Shown: positions 1 through 7,812 of the stretch, piece by piece | Layout: each line of letters starts with the position of its first letter | How positions within the stretch are numbered: the stretch's first letter is position 1 | NCBI GenBank assembly: GCA_017429325.1 | Contig: JAFRPC010000035.1 | Location: 1 to 43,572, forward strand | Direction of reading: 5' to 3' | From: Oscillospiraceae bacterium | GTDB taxonomy: Bacteria > Bacillota > Clostridia > Oscillospirales > Oscillospiraceae | DNA: 43,572 bases | The notes under the pieces: generated by a model | Told to the model about the DNA's origin: nothing | Seen by the model: the letters and a program-made list of their open reading frames with translations, nothing else | Database searches by the model: none | Made by a program: the position numbers and the translations under genes

Positions 1-147
1 CTCGCAGTACATGTTTTTCATGACCTTATTGTACCGCTTTTCGGTACTGTTGGAAAGACCTTATCTTATTGGCTTGTTTGCTTTTCGTCATTTTGCCATG
101 TGGAAATCTTTGCGCCTTCCGCTTGGCTACTGAATAGATACGTAAAA

Positions 148-202
148 AGTAAGAAGTTAAAAGTTCAGATACTTCTTACTTCTTACCTCTTACTTCTTAC
201 CT
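148..202. repeat. Hairpin and CTTCTTAC repeats upstream of plsX
   Basis: AGTAAGAAGT (148-157) pairs perfectly with ACTTCTTACT (171-180), and the second arm is followed by further imperfect copies of CTTCTTAC. The block lies in the plsX leader. It could be a leader hairpin or a decayed dispersed repeat. I see no recognisable gene or clear promoter in bases 1-243. Confidence 0.5.
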
Positions 203-243
203 CGTACAATACCCCCGAAATAAATACAGGGAGGCAAATAAAC

Positions 244-1272
244 ATGAAGATAATCATCGACGCCATGGGAGGCGACAACGCGCCGCTGGCATTCCTGGAG
301 GGCGGTTTCCGGGCCGCGCAGGAGCTGGGCGTGGAGGTCGTTTTAGTGGGCCGCACAGAGCAGCTCCTGGGCATCATGAAGGAGCGGGGCATCGAGACCC
401 TGCCCAAGGGCGTGGAGCTCATGGACGCCGAGCAGGTGGTGGACATGCACGACGACCCCGCCACCGTGGTCCGGGCCAAGAAGGAATCCTCCATGGTCAA
501 GGGCCTGCGGCTGCTCTCGGAGGGCGGCGGCGACGCCTTTGTCTCCGCGGGCTCCACGGGCGGTCTGCTCTCCGCGGCGACCCTGGTGGTCAAGCGGGTG
601 CGAGGCATCCGCCGGGCGGCCTTCGGCCCCACCATCCCCACCAAGACCGGCAATTTGATCCTCATCGACTCCGGAGCCAACGTGGAGTGCACCCCCGAGT
701 TCCTGCTCCAGTTCGGCGTCATGGGCTCCTTCTACGCGAAGCTGACCCTGGGCTTGGAAAAGCCCCGGGTGGCCCTGCTGAACAACGGGGCCGAGGACTC
801 CAAGGGCGACCCCCTCCACAAGGAGGCCTACCGGCTGCTGAAGGAGGTCGGGGACAAGGGCCTGATCCACTTCGTGGGCAACATTGAAGGCCGCGAGGCC
901 ATGTTAGGGGACTGCGACGTGCTGGTGGCCGACGGCTTCTCCGGCAACGTCTTCCTCAAAGGCGCCGAGGGCACCGCCATGTTCCTGGGCTCTCTGCTCA
1001 AGCGGATGTTCCTGCGGAACCTCCGGACCAAGCTGGCAGGCCTGCTGCTGAAGAAGGAGCTGAAGCAGACCTTGGAGGTCATGGACTACCGCCGGGTCGG
1101 CGGGACCCTGCTGCTGGGCATCTCCAAGCCCGTGGTCAAGGCCCACGGCGCCGCCGATACCGAGGCCGTGCTGGGCGCCATCCGGCAGGCCGTGGCGGCG
1201 GTGGAGGCCGGGATCTGCCAGGCCATCACCGACAACGTGGACCAGATGATCCTGCCCAGGGAGGCTCAGTGA
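244..1272 (+). CDS. plsX: Phosphate acyltransferase PlsX
   Basis: PlsX makes acyl-phosphate from acyl-ACP, the first step of the PlsX/PlsY route to phosphatidic acid; it is a peripheral membrane enzyme. The 342-residue protein starts MKIIIDAMGGDNAP, the family N-terminus, and carries the typical SAGSTGGLL and VADGFSGNVFLK segments. The frame is open all the way to base 1, but the start at 244 is preceded by GGGAGG and matches the family N-terminus; the upstream sequence is low-complexity and unlike PlsX. It overlaps rnc, so the two are translationally coupled. The usual partners rpmF and fapR are not seen upstream in the window. Confidence 0.95.
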   Translation: MKIIIDAMGGDNAPLAFLEGGFRAAQELGVEVVLVGRTEQLLGIMKERGIETLPKGVELMDAEQVVDMHDDPATVVRAKKESSMVKGLRLLSEGGGDAFVSAGSTGGLLSAATLVVKRVRGIRRAAFGPTIPTKTGNLILIDSGANVECTPEFLLQFGVMGSFYAKLTLGLEKPRVALLNNGAEDSKGDPLHKEAYRLLKEVGDKGLIHFVGNIEGREAMLGDCDVLVADGFSGNVFLKGAEGTAMFLGSLLKRMFLRNLRTKLAGLLLKKELKQTLEVMDYRRVGGTLLLGISKPVVKAHGAADTEAVLGAIRQAVAAVEAGICQAITDNVDQMILPREAQ

Positions 1273-1955
1273 TGCACACACTGCAAAAGACCATCGGCTA
1301 TACCTTCCGGGACCTCTCCCTGCTGGAGACGGCCCTGACCCACACCTCCTACGCCAACGAGGTGTACAAGGACGGGCTGCGCAGCTATGAGCGCCTGGAA
1401 TTTTTGGGCGACTCCGTTCTGGGCTTCACCGCGGCGGACTACCTGCTCAGCGCCTTCCCCCAGCTCCACGAGGGGGAGCTGACCAAGCTCCGGGCGGAGC
1501 TGGTCTGCGAGGCCAGCCTGGCCGAAACGGCGCGGAAGCTGGACCTGGGGGCCTACCTGCGCCTGGGCAAGGGCGAGGAGAGCGGCGGCGGCCGCAGCCG
1601 GGTCTCCATCATCGCCGACGTGGTGGAGGCCGTCATCGCCGCCATCTACCTGGACGGCGGCCTCCCGGCGGCCCGGCGCTTCATCTACGACCACGTGCTG
1701 GTGGACGTGAAGGAGCGGGTGCGCCAGAACGCGGACTACAAGACCATGCTCCAGGAGCAGGTCCAGCAAAAGAAGAACCAGAGCCTGAGCTACGAGCTGC
1801 TGGGCGAGACCGGCCCGGACCACGACAAGGAATTCTCCGTCCGGGTCCTGCTGAACGGGCGGGAAGTGGGCCGGGGCACCGGCACCAGCAAAAAGCGGGC
1901 CGAGCAGTCCGCCGCCGGTGCAGCCCTGGAAACCCTATTTCCAGACGTTTTATAA
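1272..1955 (+). CDS. rnc: Ribonuclease III
   Basis: Cleaves double-stranded RNA in rRNA precursor processing and mRNA turnover. The 227-residue protein has the RNase III signature ERLEFLGDSVLGF near residue 40, the second acidic cluster around DVVEAVIAAIYLDGG, and a C-terminal double-stranded RNA-binding domain with a GTGTSKKRAEQSAA motif. Its ATG overlaps the plsX stop codon (TGATG), and AGGGAGG lies a few bases upstream inside plsX; a GTG three bases earlier is an alternative start. The length is normal for the family. A strong hairpin follows. Confidence 0.95.
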   Translation: MHTLQKTIGYTFRDLSLLETALTHTSYANEVYKDGLRSYERLEFLGDSVLGFTAADYLLSAFPQLHEGELTKLRAELVCEASLAETARKLDLGAYLRLGKGEESGGGRSRVSIIADVVEAVIAAIYLDGGLPAARRFIYDHVLVDVKERVRQNADYKTMLQEQVQQKKNQSLSYELLGETGPDHDKEFSVRVLLNGREVGRGTGTSKKRAEQSAAGAALETLFPDVL

Positions 1956-1961
1956 TACAAC

Positions 1962-1999
1962 AATACACGCGAGGCTGCCAAGACAGTCTCGCGTGTATT
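1962..1999. terminator. Bidirectional hairpin between rnc and the SPFH gene
   Basis: AATACACGCGAG (1962-1973) pairs perfectly with CTCGCGTGTATT (1988-1999), and T-rich sequence follows. It sits between convergent genes and probably ends rnc transcription. Confidence 0.75.
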
Positions 2000-2009
2000 A
2001 TCTTTCTCA

Positions 2010-2033
2010 TCGTTCAAATCGCAATTTGAACGA
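2010..2033. repeat. 10-bp perfect inverted repeat
   Basis: TCGTTCAAAT and ATTTGAACGA flank a four-base loop. Three CTTTCAACT-type direct repeats follow at about 2041-2072. It lies just past the 3' end of the SPFH gene and may be a second terminator or a decayed dispersed element. Confidence 0.5.
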
Positions 2034-2072
2034 TACCGCAACTTTCAACTATTCACTTTCAACTTTCAACTA

Positions 2073-3011
2073 TTATTCCTCCGGCTCCGTCTCGCTGGGC
2101 AGGAGCTGGTTCACGTCCAGCACGGGGATCATGGAGGAGCTGCTGTCGCCGCCGGTCATAACGGTGGGCAGCTTGCCGTTCCAGGACTGGGCGTAGGTGT
2201 AGTTGATGAGCTCCTGAGTCAGGGACTCGCTGATCTTGCGGTTGGCCTCTGCCTCGGCCTCCGCCTTTGCCAGCAGCTCATAGGCCGCGGCGTCGGCGTT
2301 GACCTTGCGGACCTCCGCGGCGGCCTTGGCCTCAATGACCTTCTGCTCGGCCTCGGTCTCGGCGCGGAGCTTGTTCTGCTGGGCCACCTGCTTGGCCTCG
2401 ACCGCGTCGGTGAAGGCGTTGGTGAAGTCCATGTTCTCAATGGAGGTGGAGACCAGCTCAATGTTGTAGCTCAGCAGCTTCTCAGCCAGGTCCGCCTCAA
2501 TGGCTCCGGCCAGCTCGTTGCGCTTGCCCACCAGCTGCTCGGCGGTGTAGCGGGCTGTGACGACCTTGACGGACTCGGTGATGCAGGGCTGTATCACGGT
2601 CTGGTAGTAGTCCTCGCCAATGGTTCGGTAGATGGTCTGGGCGTCGGATTTCTTGATTTGATAGTTGATGGTGTAGGTCAGGTTGACCTCCTGGATGTCA
2701 GAGGAGAAGCAGGCGAGGTCCACGGTCTGCTTCTGGACCCGGTTGTCCATCTTGACCACGTTCTGCCAAGGCAGGACGAAGTGTACGCCGGAGTCCAGGG
2801 TGGTGTTCTCCACCCGACCGAAGGTGGTGACGACGCCGGTGTGGCCGGTGGGGACGGTCTGGACGCAGGACAGGACGAGGGCGCCGACGCAGAGGACGAC
2901 GGCCAGCACCAGCGCCAGGGAGGCGAGGGCCTTCTTCTCCTTGCTCTTCAGGCCGATGTAGACGGTGATGCCCACGAGGAGGGCAATGACAGCGAAAATC
3001 AGTTTTGCCAT
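2073..3011 (-). CDS. SPFH/band-7 (prohibitin-like) membrane protein
   Basis: The 312-residue protein has two N-terminal hydrophobic segments (about residues 2-22 and 29-52), then a band-7 domain starting VPTGHTGVVTTFGRV. An Ala/Glu/Lys-rich coiled coil follows (about 195-260, with repeated AEAEAE and EAKAAAEV patterns). SPFH proteins oligomerise on membranes and organise microdomains or protect membrane proteases. AAGGAG stands at good distance before the ATG. It lies downstream of pspC on the same strand with a repeat-filled 170-bp gap. Both families belong to envelope-stress biology, so a shared role is plausible. The exact subfamily (prohibitin, HflC/K or stomatin) is not settled. Confidence 0.85.
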   Translation of the reverse strand: MAKLIFAVIALLVGITVYIGLKSKEKKALASLALVLAVVLCVGALVLSCVQTVPTGHTGVVTTFGRVENTTLDSGVHFVLPWQNVVKMDNRVQKQTVDLACFSSDIQEVNLTYTINYQIKKSDAQTIYRTIGEDYYQTVIQPCITESVKVVTARYTAEQLVGKRNELAGAIEADLAEKLLSYNIELVSTSIENMDFTNAFTDAVEAKQVAQQNKLRAETEAEQKVIEAKAAAEVRKVNADAAAYELLAKAEAEAEANRKISESLTQELINYTYAQSWNGKLPTVMTGGDSSSSMIPVLDVNQLLPSETEPEE

Positions 3012-3072
3012 GGTACAGGCTCCTTTCTTTTTTTACGGTTTTCTTCGTAATGGCCGCGCAGCTGCGCGGCCT

Positions 3073-3142
3073 CGTAGGGGCCGATGCCCACATCGGCCCT
3101 GCGGAGCGGCCACGTAGGGGCCGATGCCCACATCGGCCCTGC
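3073..3142. repeat. Two tandem copies of a GTAGGGGCCGATG palindromic repeat
   Basis: A 30-bp unit (3073-3102) is repeated exactly at 3113-3142. Inside each unit GGGCCGATG and CATCGGCCC form a hairpin. The same motif occurs at 43450. A further hairpin, CCCCCTGC/GCAGGGGG, follows at about 3146-3164, then a run of ten G residues. Confidence 0.85.
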
Positions 3143-3173
3143 CATCCCCCCTGCGGAGCAGGGGGGGGGGGCT

Positions 3174-3195
3174 GCCGGAGGCTTAAGCCTCCGGC
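3174..3195. repeat. 22-bp perfect palindrome over the pspC stop codon
   Basis: GCCGGAGGCTT and its complement meet at the centre of the site, so the pspC TAA stop is the middle of the palindrome. On the minus strand a C-run follows. It may act as an mRNA 3'-end hairpin. Confidence 0.6.
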
Positions 3196-3362
3196 ATGAG
3201 GATGGCGCCGGCGATGTAGAGCAGCACCCCGCAGCCGCCCAGGAGGGTGGCGCCGACCCAAATCATACGAACAACGGTGGGGTCCACCTCCAGGTACTCG
3301 GCGACGCCGCCGCAGACGCCGGACAGGACACGATTTTGAGACTTGCGCAGCTTCTTTTCCAT
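3183..3362 (-). CDS. Small PspC-domain membrane protein
   Basis: A 59-residue protein starting MEKKLRKSQNRVLSGVCGG. The LSGVCGGVAEYLEVDPTVVR segment is the classic PspC signature, followed by one long transmembrane segment. PspC proteins act at the inner face of the membrane in envelope stress. The start is chosen because AAGGAG lies 7-8 bases upstream; an in-frame ATG 21 bases further up has no comparable site. It is the first gene after the promoter and riboswitch-like leader at 3435-3601 and is followed by the SPFH gene. Confidence 0.85.
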   Translation of the reverse strand: MEKKLRKSQNRVLSGVCGGVAEYLEVDPTVVRMIWVGATLLGGCGVLLYIAGAILMPEA

Positions 3363-3425
3363 GATGATACTCCTTTCTTTCATGACGCACGAAATACGGT
3401 TTCATTTGGTTTGCGAGAGCGCCGG

Positions 3426-3467
3426 AAAACAAAAACTCATGGGCCAGGCCTTTCCCTGTCCATGAGT
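3426..3467 (-). terminator. Intrinsic terminator in the pspC leader
   Basis: On the minus strand ACTCATGG and CCATGAGT pair perfectly around a loop holding a second small stem, followed by TTTTTGTTTT. It lies between the promoter and the gene, so it is an attenuator; its 5' arm overlaps the last strand of the proposed aptamer. Confidence 0.8.
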
Positions 3468-3555
3468 CTCGTGTTTCAAGGCAACCCGGCGGGGATTCCC
3501 GCGTGCTGACGAATTGCCTCCGCGGCCCCGCCGCGGTACTACTCCCTCAAGAGCA
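3435..3555 (-). ncRNA. Riboswitch-like leader, probable yybP-ykoY (Mn2+) type
   Basis: Read on the minus strand, the leader has TGAGGGAGTAGT near its 5' end. This is followed by a GC stem, CAATTCGTCAG, CCGGGTTGCC, and then AACACGAGACTCA. The GGGAGTAG and CGAGAC elements closed by a TGAG/CTCA helix match the core I remember for the yybP-ykoY manganese aptamer. The closing helix shares bases with the terminator stem, giving a choice between antiterminator and terminator. The class assignment rests on remembered consensus, not a covariance search. The usual targets are Mn2+ exporters; here the target is pspC. Confidence 0.65.
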
Positions 3556-3573
3556 ATATGAAATTGTGGCATT

Positions 3574-3601
3574 ATTATACCAGCTTTTCCCGGTTTGTCA
3601 A
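3574..3601 (-). promoter_or_regulatory. Sigma-A promoter of the pspC leader
   Basis: TTGACA (3596-3601 on the minus strand) and TATAAT (3574-3579) are separated by 16 bases. This is a full consensus, and it places the transcript start just upstream of the riboswitch-like structure. Confidence 0.85.
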
Positions 3602-3629
3602 GTATTTTTGAAAAATATTTTCCGCAAAA

Positions 3630-3690
3630 CCTCCCCTGCTTGCAGGGGAGGGGGACCGGCCTCAAGGCCGGTGGAGGGGTGCGTCCCGGC
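3630..3690. repeat. Dispersed hairpin repeat
   Basis: CTCCCCTGC/GCAGGGGAG is followed by ACCGGCCT/AGGCCGGT and GGAGGGG. Two adjacent palindromes with G-rich links make it look like a dispersed intergenic repeat, similar in style to the block at 25344-25457. Confidence 0.6.
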
Positions 3691-3761
3691 GTGGAGACAC
3701 GTTTCGACACAAATCACATAGTATGGAATGCACGGCAGCCCCGTGCGAAGGAGGGAATGCA

Positions 3762-4616
3762 ATGGCAAGCTTTACGAATCAGGCGACCCTGAGCTACAAC
3801 GGTCTGACGGTGAGCTCCAACACCGTCACGGGGCAGATGATCTCGCCCCTGAGCCTCACCAAGACCGCGGGGGAGGAGCTCTACGCCCCCGGCGACACCC
3901 TCTCCTACGTGATCTCCCTGGTGAACGACGGCACGGCCAGCTATGACGGCCTGAGCCTGAGCGACGACCTGGGGGGCTATCCCGTGGGAGCGGGCGTCGC
4001 CTACCCCCTGGCCTACGTGGAGGGCTCGGTCCGCTATTTCATCAACGGCGTGCCCCAGCCCGCCCCTGCCGTGACCCCGGGCGGGCCGCTGAGCGTCACG
4101 GGCCTCTCGGTCCCCGCGGGCGGGAACGCCATGCTGGTCTATGAGACCGAGGTGACGGCAGCCGCGCCCCTCACGGCGGGCAGCGTCATCACCAACACGG
4201 CGACGGTGACAGGCGCGGGCCTCGCCGCCCCGTTGACGGCTTCCGCGGAGATCACGGTCCAGACCGGCGCGGAGCTCTCGGTGGTCAAGAGTCTCTTCCC
4301 CGCCACCGTGGCCCAGAACGGCCAGCTCAGCTACACCTTCACCATCCAGAACGCGGGCAACGAGGAAGCCGGGGCGGAGGCGGGGGTCACGATCTCGGAC
4401 CTCTTTGACCCGCTGCTGAAGAACGTCTCCGCCTCCCTGAACGGCCAGCCCCTAAGCCTGGGGACAGACTACAGCTACGACGCGGTCAGCGGCCAGTTCA
4501 GCACCACGGCGGGCCGCATCACCGTCCCCGCCGCCACCTACGCCCAGACCGCCTCCACCGGCGACTGGACCGTGACCCCCGGCGAAGCGGTGCTGACCGT
4601 CACAGGCACGGTGTAA
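3762..4616 (+). CDS. DUF11-repeat protein
   Basis: A 284-residue protein with two DUF11-type beta-sandwich repeats. The first has LTKTAGEELYAPGDTLSYVI at about residues 38-57, and the second has LSVVKSLFPATVAQNGQLSY later in the chain. DUF11 repeats are found in bacterial surface and adhesin-like proteins. There is no signal peptide, transmembrane segment or LPXTG signal here, so export is unclear. The start is chosen because AAGGAGGG lies just before the ATG; an upstream in-frame ATG lacks this. A stem at 4645-4687 ends the transcript. A spore or surface structural role is possible but not shown. Confidence 0.75.
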   Translation: MASFTNQATLSYNGLTVSSNTVTGQMISPLSLTKTAGEELYAPGDTLSYVISLVNDGTASYDGLSLSDDLGGYPVGAGVAYPLAYVEGSVRYFINGVPQPAPAVTPGGPLSVTGLSVPAGGNAMLVYETEVTAAAPLTAGSVITNTATVTGAGLAAPLTASAEITVQTGAELSVVKSLFPATVAQNGQLSYTFTIQNAGNEEAGAEAGVTISDLFDPLLKNVSASLNGQPLSLGTDYSYDAVSGQFSTTAGRITVPAATYAQTASTGDWTVTPGEAVLTVTGTV

Positions 4617-4644
4617 TACTAAGCTCCCATTCTCGGAAAATAAA

Positions 4645-4687
4645 CGTCTGTTCACACTTTTTTCGCAGAAAAAAGTGCGAACAGACG
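4645..4687. terminator. Hairpin between convergent DUF11 gene and rlmH
   Basis: CGTCTGTTC (4645-4653) pairs with GAACAGACG (4679-4687). Inside it, ACTTTTTT and AAAAAAGT pair as well, giving a long imperfect stem usable from both directions. Confidence 0.7.
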
Positions 4688-4714
4688 AAACCGCCGTAGG
4701 CGGGGCCCTTCTGA

Positions 4715-5197
4715 TCACTTATGGTATCTCGAACCGGCCTGGATCGACTCGGCCCGGTAAAGCTGCTCCAGCAGCATGACCCGCGCCAGGTGGTGGGGGA
4801 AGGTCATGTCGGAGAAGCTGAGCCGCAGGTCCGCCAGGGCCTTGATCTCCGGGGCGATGCCGAAGCTGGAGCCCAGCAGGAAGCAGGCGGCGGAGCGCCC
4901 GCTGTTCTTGACCTCGGCCAGGGCGGCGGCGAAGCCCTCGGAGGAGAGCTTCTTCCCCTCGGGGGTCAGGACGCAGAACCAGGCCCCCCTGGGGAGCTTT
5001 TCCCGGATGAGCTGGCCCTCCCGGGCCAGCCCCTCCGCGATCTGGGCGGGGGAGGGGTCCTCCGGCAGCCGGTACTCTGGCAGCTCCACGAGCTGGAATT
5101 TGCAGTACCCGGACAGCCGCTTGGCGTACTCCTCCACGGCCTGTTGGAAAAACCGTTCTTTGAGCTTTCCGACGGAGATGACGGTGATGTTGAACAT
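4715..5197 (-). CDS. rlmH: 23S rRNA pseudouridine-1915 N3-methyltransferase RlmH
   Basis: A SPOUT-class methyltransferase that modifies pseudouridine 1915 of 23S rRNA using S-adenosylmethionine. The 160-residue length is normal. The C-terminal trefoil-knot region shows LGSSFGIAPE and then MTFPHHLARVMLLEQLYRA, ending in GSRYHK, a hallmark of the family. The ATG is preceded by GGGAG. The gene stands alone between the DUF11 gene and a palindromic element. Confidence 0.95.
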   Translation of the reverse strand: MFNITVISVGKLKERFFQQAVEEYAKRLSGYCKFQLVELPEYRLPEDPSPAQIAEGLAREGQLIREKLPRGAWFCVLTPEGKKLSSEGFAAALAEVKNSGRSAACFLLGSSFGIAPEIKALADLRLSFSDMTFPHHLARVMLLEQLYRAESIQAGSRYHK

Positions 5198-5220
5198 AAT
5201 ATCGCTCCCGTTTCAAAACT

Positions 5221-5297
5221 GTAGGGGCCGGCGCCCTCGACGGCCCGCTGTAGCGTATCGAAACGCTGGCACGGGGCGTCGTGGCGCCGCCCCCTAC
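5221..5297. repeat. 77-bp palindromic element, GTAGGGG...CCCCTAC ends
   Basis: The element starts with GTAGGGG and ends with the exact complement CCCCTAC, with internal stems GGCGCC and AGCGT/ACGCT. A second element with the same ends and nearly the same length lies at 43450-43528. It fills the gap between rlmH and the permease gene. Confidence 0.75.
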
Positions 5298-5315
5298 GGG
5301 CGGATCGGGCGGGAA

Positions 5316-6800
5316 TTACTTGTCCTTGTCGGAGAAGAACTTCCGCTGACGGAAGTAGAAGGCCGCGCCGATGGCGATCCAGACCACCAGCATGATATAG
5401 CTCTCGGTGCCGAAGTGCACGAACTCCAGACCGGGGATCGGGACGAGCTGGAGGATGATGAAGATCACGCTGAAGGCCACGCCCACGGCAGCCATCACCT
5501 TGAGGAAGGTAGAGCCGTCCCCGTCGCGCTTGGTGGTAATCAGGGTGGCGGCAGCGGTGAAGAAGTAGCCAATGGAGGCGCCGATGGCGCACATGTCCAC
5601 GAACCAGCCCAGGGCTTCCCGGCCCAGGATGGGGCCGGAGAGGCTGACCAGGATGCAGAAGATCATGGCGTTCCGGGGGGTGCCGTACTTCCGGTCCACC
5701 TTGCCGAAGATCTTGGGCAGATAGCCGTCCCGGGCCATAGAGTACATGAGACGGGAGGAGGCCAGATAGAAGCCCATGATGCCGGACAGGACGGCGCAGG
5801 AGACGCCCACGCCCACCAGGACCTTGCCGAAGGTGCCCAGGAGCTCCTCGGCGGCCACTAAGACCACCCACTCCCCGGCCATGACCCGCTCGGGCCAGTT
5901 TTCCAGGGCGGCAGCGGCCACGGTGTTGTTGCTGACGTAGACGAAGCAGCCGAAGACGATGGCGATCATCATAATGAAGCTGACCTTCTTGAAGGAGAAG
6001 TTGAACTCCTCGGCGGCCTGGGGGATGGCGTCAAAGCCCACGTAGGCCCAGGGGGCGATGGCGAAGGTAGCCAGGATGGCGGCCAGGATGCCGGAGGTGC
6101 CCTTGTGGGCGTACTCGCCGATCTCGGAGGTGACGGCGTTGGCGTCCATCGCGGCCTTCTTGTCGAAGCCCCAGATGGGAGCCAGGTTGACACCCTTGGC
6201 CTTGGCGCTGAAGAGGGCGGCCACGAAAAGGACGAAGACGCAGAGCACCAGCAGGGAGGCCAGGACGGTCTGGACGAAGCCGGCCTTCTTGACGCCGATG
6301 ATGTTCAGCCAGCCGAAGAGGATCAGGATGAACATGGCCGGGAGCATCTGGCCGAAATAGATGTCCGTCCCGGCCAGGGTGTAGTGGAAGCCGAAGTTCA
6401 GGATGCCCTTGTGGCCGGTGAGGCCGTCGATGATCAGGGCAATGGCGGTGGAGTTCATGGGGACGTTGGTCAGGTAGGCGGCCACTAAGAACCAGCCGCA
6501 GATGAAGGCCAGGGTCTTGCCGAAGCAGTTCTTGGTAAAGGTGAACTCGCCGCCGGCCTTGGGGTACTTGGGCACCATGTAGGCGTAGGAGAAGGCGATG
6601 ATGATCATGACGATGGCGCCCAGAATCATGGCGATGGCAGTGCCCGCCACGCCGGAGGTGGCAAGGAACTTCTTGCCGGGATTGATGAAGGAGCCCCAGC
6701 CGATGACGCAGCCAAAGGCGATGGCCCAGACGTGCATGGGGGAGAGCTGACGCTTCAGCGCCCCGTCGGGCGTCTGGTTTTTGACGGGTTTCTTACTCAT
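5316..6800 (-). CDS. APC-family amino acid/amine permease
   Basis: A 494-residue polytopic membrane protein of the amino acid-polyamine-organocation superfamily with about 12 hydrophobic helices. The first helix contains the family's glycine-rich GWGSFINPGKKF segment, and a further conserved block is FAIAPWAYVGFDAIPQAAEE. The substrate cannot be read from the sequence. It follows the LicC-like gene on the same strand about 70 bp downstream, so it may import the amine or amino acid whose phosphate that enzyme activates; this is inference. AAAGGAAA precedes the ATG. Confidence 0.85.
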   Translation of the reverse strand: MSKKPVKNQTPDGALKRQLSPMHVWAIAFGCVIGWGSFINPGKKFLATSGVAGTAIAMILGAIVMIIIAFSYAYMVPKYPKAGGEFTFTKNCFGKTLAFICGWFLVAAYLTNVPMNSTAIALIIDGLTGHKGILNFGFHYTLAGTDIYFGQMLPAMFILILFGWLNIIGVKKAGFVQTVLASLLVLCVFVLFVAALFSAKAKGVNLAPIWGFDKKAAMDANAVTSEIGEYAHKGTSGILAAILATFAIAPWAYVGFDAIPQAAEEFNFSFKKVSFIMMIAIVFGCFVYVSNNTVAAAALENWPERVMAGEWVVLVAAEELLGTFGKVLVGVGVSCAVLSGIMGFYLASSRLMYSMARDGYLPKIFGKVDRKYGTPRNAMIFCILVSLSGPILGREALGWFVDMCAIGASIGYFFTAAATLITTKRDGDGSTFLKVMAAVGVAFSVIFIILQLVPIPGLEFVHFGTESYIMLVVWIAIGAAFYFRQRKFFSDKDK

Positions 6801-6843
6801 TCTTGTTGTTTCCTTTCAAATAATGTGTGTATGTCGAAGGAGC

Positions 6844-6866
6844 GGGCGCTCAATGAGCGCCCCTAC
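6844..6866. repeat. GGGCGCTC hairpin with CCCCTAC end
   Basis: GGGCGCTC (6844-6851) and GAGCGCCC (6855-6862) form a hairpin ending in CCCCTAC. It looks like a partial copy of the GTAGGGG/CCCCTAC element family and lies between the permease and cytidylyltransferase genes. Confidence 0.6.
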
Positions 6867-6873
6867 ACGGGGG

Positions 6874-7770
6874 TCATACGTCATAAGTCTTGTCGATGGC
6901 CTTGAGCTCCTTGAAGGTGTCAATCTCCACGATGTCCTCCTCGAAGCACTCCCGGACCTCTACGGCGTAGTGCTCCTTGCGGTAGACCAGGGGGACCTGC
7001 TCCCAGTAGCGTTCGCGCCCGCCAGGGGAGGCGAACACGTCGGGGATGTCCTGGCTCAGCTTGTGGCCGTCGATCTCGTTCCAGTAGGAGATGCCCACCA
7101 TCTGCCAGATGTCGTCTCCCTCGCCGCCGACCTTTTCCTCCACGATGACGCCGTCCCTGACCCGGAAGCACCAGTCGTCGGTCCTGTCCTTTTTGATGGC
7201 CAAAAAGTCGGAGCGGTAGTGGTATTTCCGAATGATCTTCGGGTTGTCGATCAGCAGGTCCGCCTCAAAGACATAGGCGTTGGAGAGCAGATACCGGGCC
7301 ACCAGGGAGGAGCTGATGTTGTTGGCCTCGTTGTAGATGGGATTCTCCAGGAACTTGATCATGGGGTACTTGTAGAGGAGCTGGTCGAAGAGCTCCGCCA
7401 GATAGCCCCGGACCACATAGATCTCGTTGATCCCCGCGGCCAGGCAGGCGTCGATGAGCCGGTCGATGATGCGCACGCCGTGGACCCGGACCAGGGGCTT
7501 GGGGGTGTTGAGGGTGATGGGCACCAGCCGGGTGCCGAAGCCCGCCGCGATGAAGACGACCCGCTTGGCCCGGTAGGGCTCCAGGGCCGTGAGGCCGCCG
7601 TTGGTGATGGACCCGCCGGAGACGAGACCGGCCTCCGCCAGCTCCTTGACGCTGCGGTTGATGGTCCCCAGGGAATAGCCGGTGGCCTTTTCCAGCTCCC
7701 GCTGCTTCATGGGGGCCTTGGCCTCCGCCAGCTCCGCTAAGATGTCGAATTGCTTTCTTGTGAGTTCCAT
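6874..7770 (-). CDS. HTH-fused LicC-like choline/ethanolamine-phosphate cytidylyltransferase
   Basis: Residues 1-65 form a winged-helix domain (KQRELEKATGYSLGTINRSV). Residues 70-298 form a nucleotidyltransferase domain starting VVFIAAGFGTRLVPITLNTP, with the G-x-GTR...PKP nucleotide-binding loop. A NNISSSL segment and FEADLLID resemble LicC enzymes, which make CDP-choline from CTP and phosphocholine. The true substrate could be phosphocholine, phosphoethanolamine or another alcohol phosphate. The HTH fusion suggests self-regulation or substrate sensing. It is the first gene of a two-gene transcript with the permease, behind its own promoter. Confidence 0.8.
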   Translation of the reverse strand: MELTRKQFDILAELAEAKAPMKQRELEKATGYSLGTINRSVKELAEAGLVSGGSITNGGLTALEPYRAKRVVFIAAGFGTRLVPITLNTPKPLVRVHGVRIIDRLIDACLAAGINEIYVVRGYLAELFDQLLYKYPMIKFLENPIYNEANNISSSLVARYLLSNAYVFEADLLIDNPKIIRKYHYRSDFLAIKKDRTDDWCFRVRDGVIVEEKVGGEGDDIWQMVGISYWNEIDGHKLSQDIPDVFASPGGRERYWEQVPLVYRKEHYAVEVRECFEEDIVEIDTFKELKAIDKTYDV

Positions 7771-7812
7771 AGACGGTTTCCTTTCCGCGGACGAAGCCGC
7801 TATTTGTTCATA

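Noticed and set aside
1-243. N-terminal extension of PlsX
   Set aside because: The frame is open from base 1, but the ribosome site and family N-terminus place the start at 244, and the upstream translation resembles repeat DNA.
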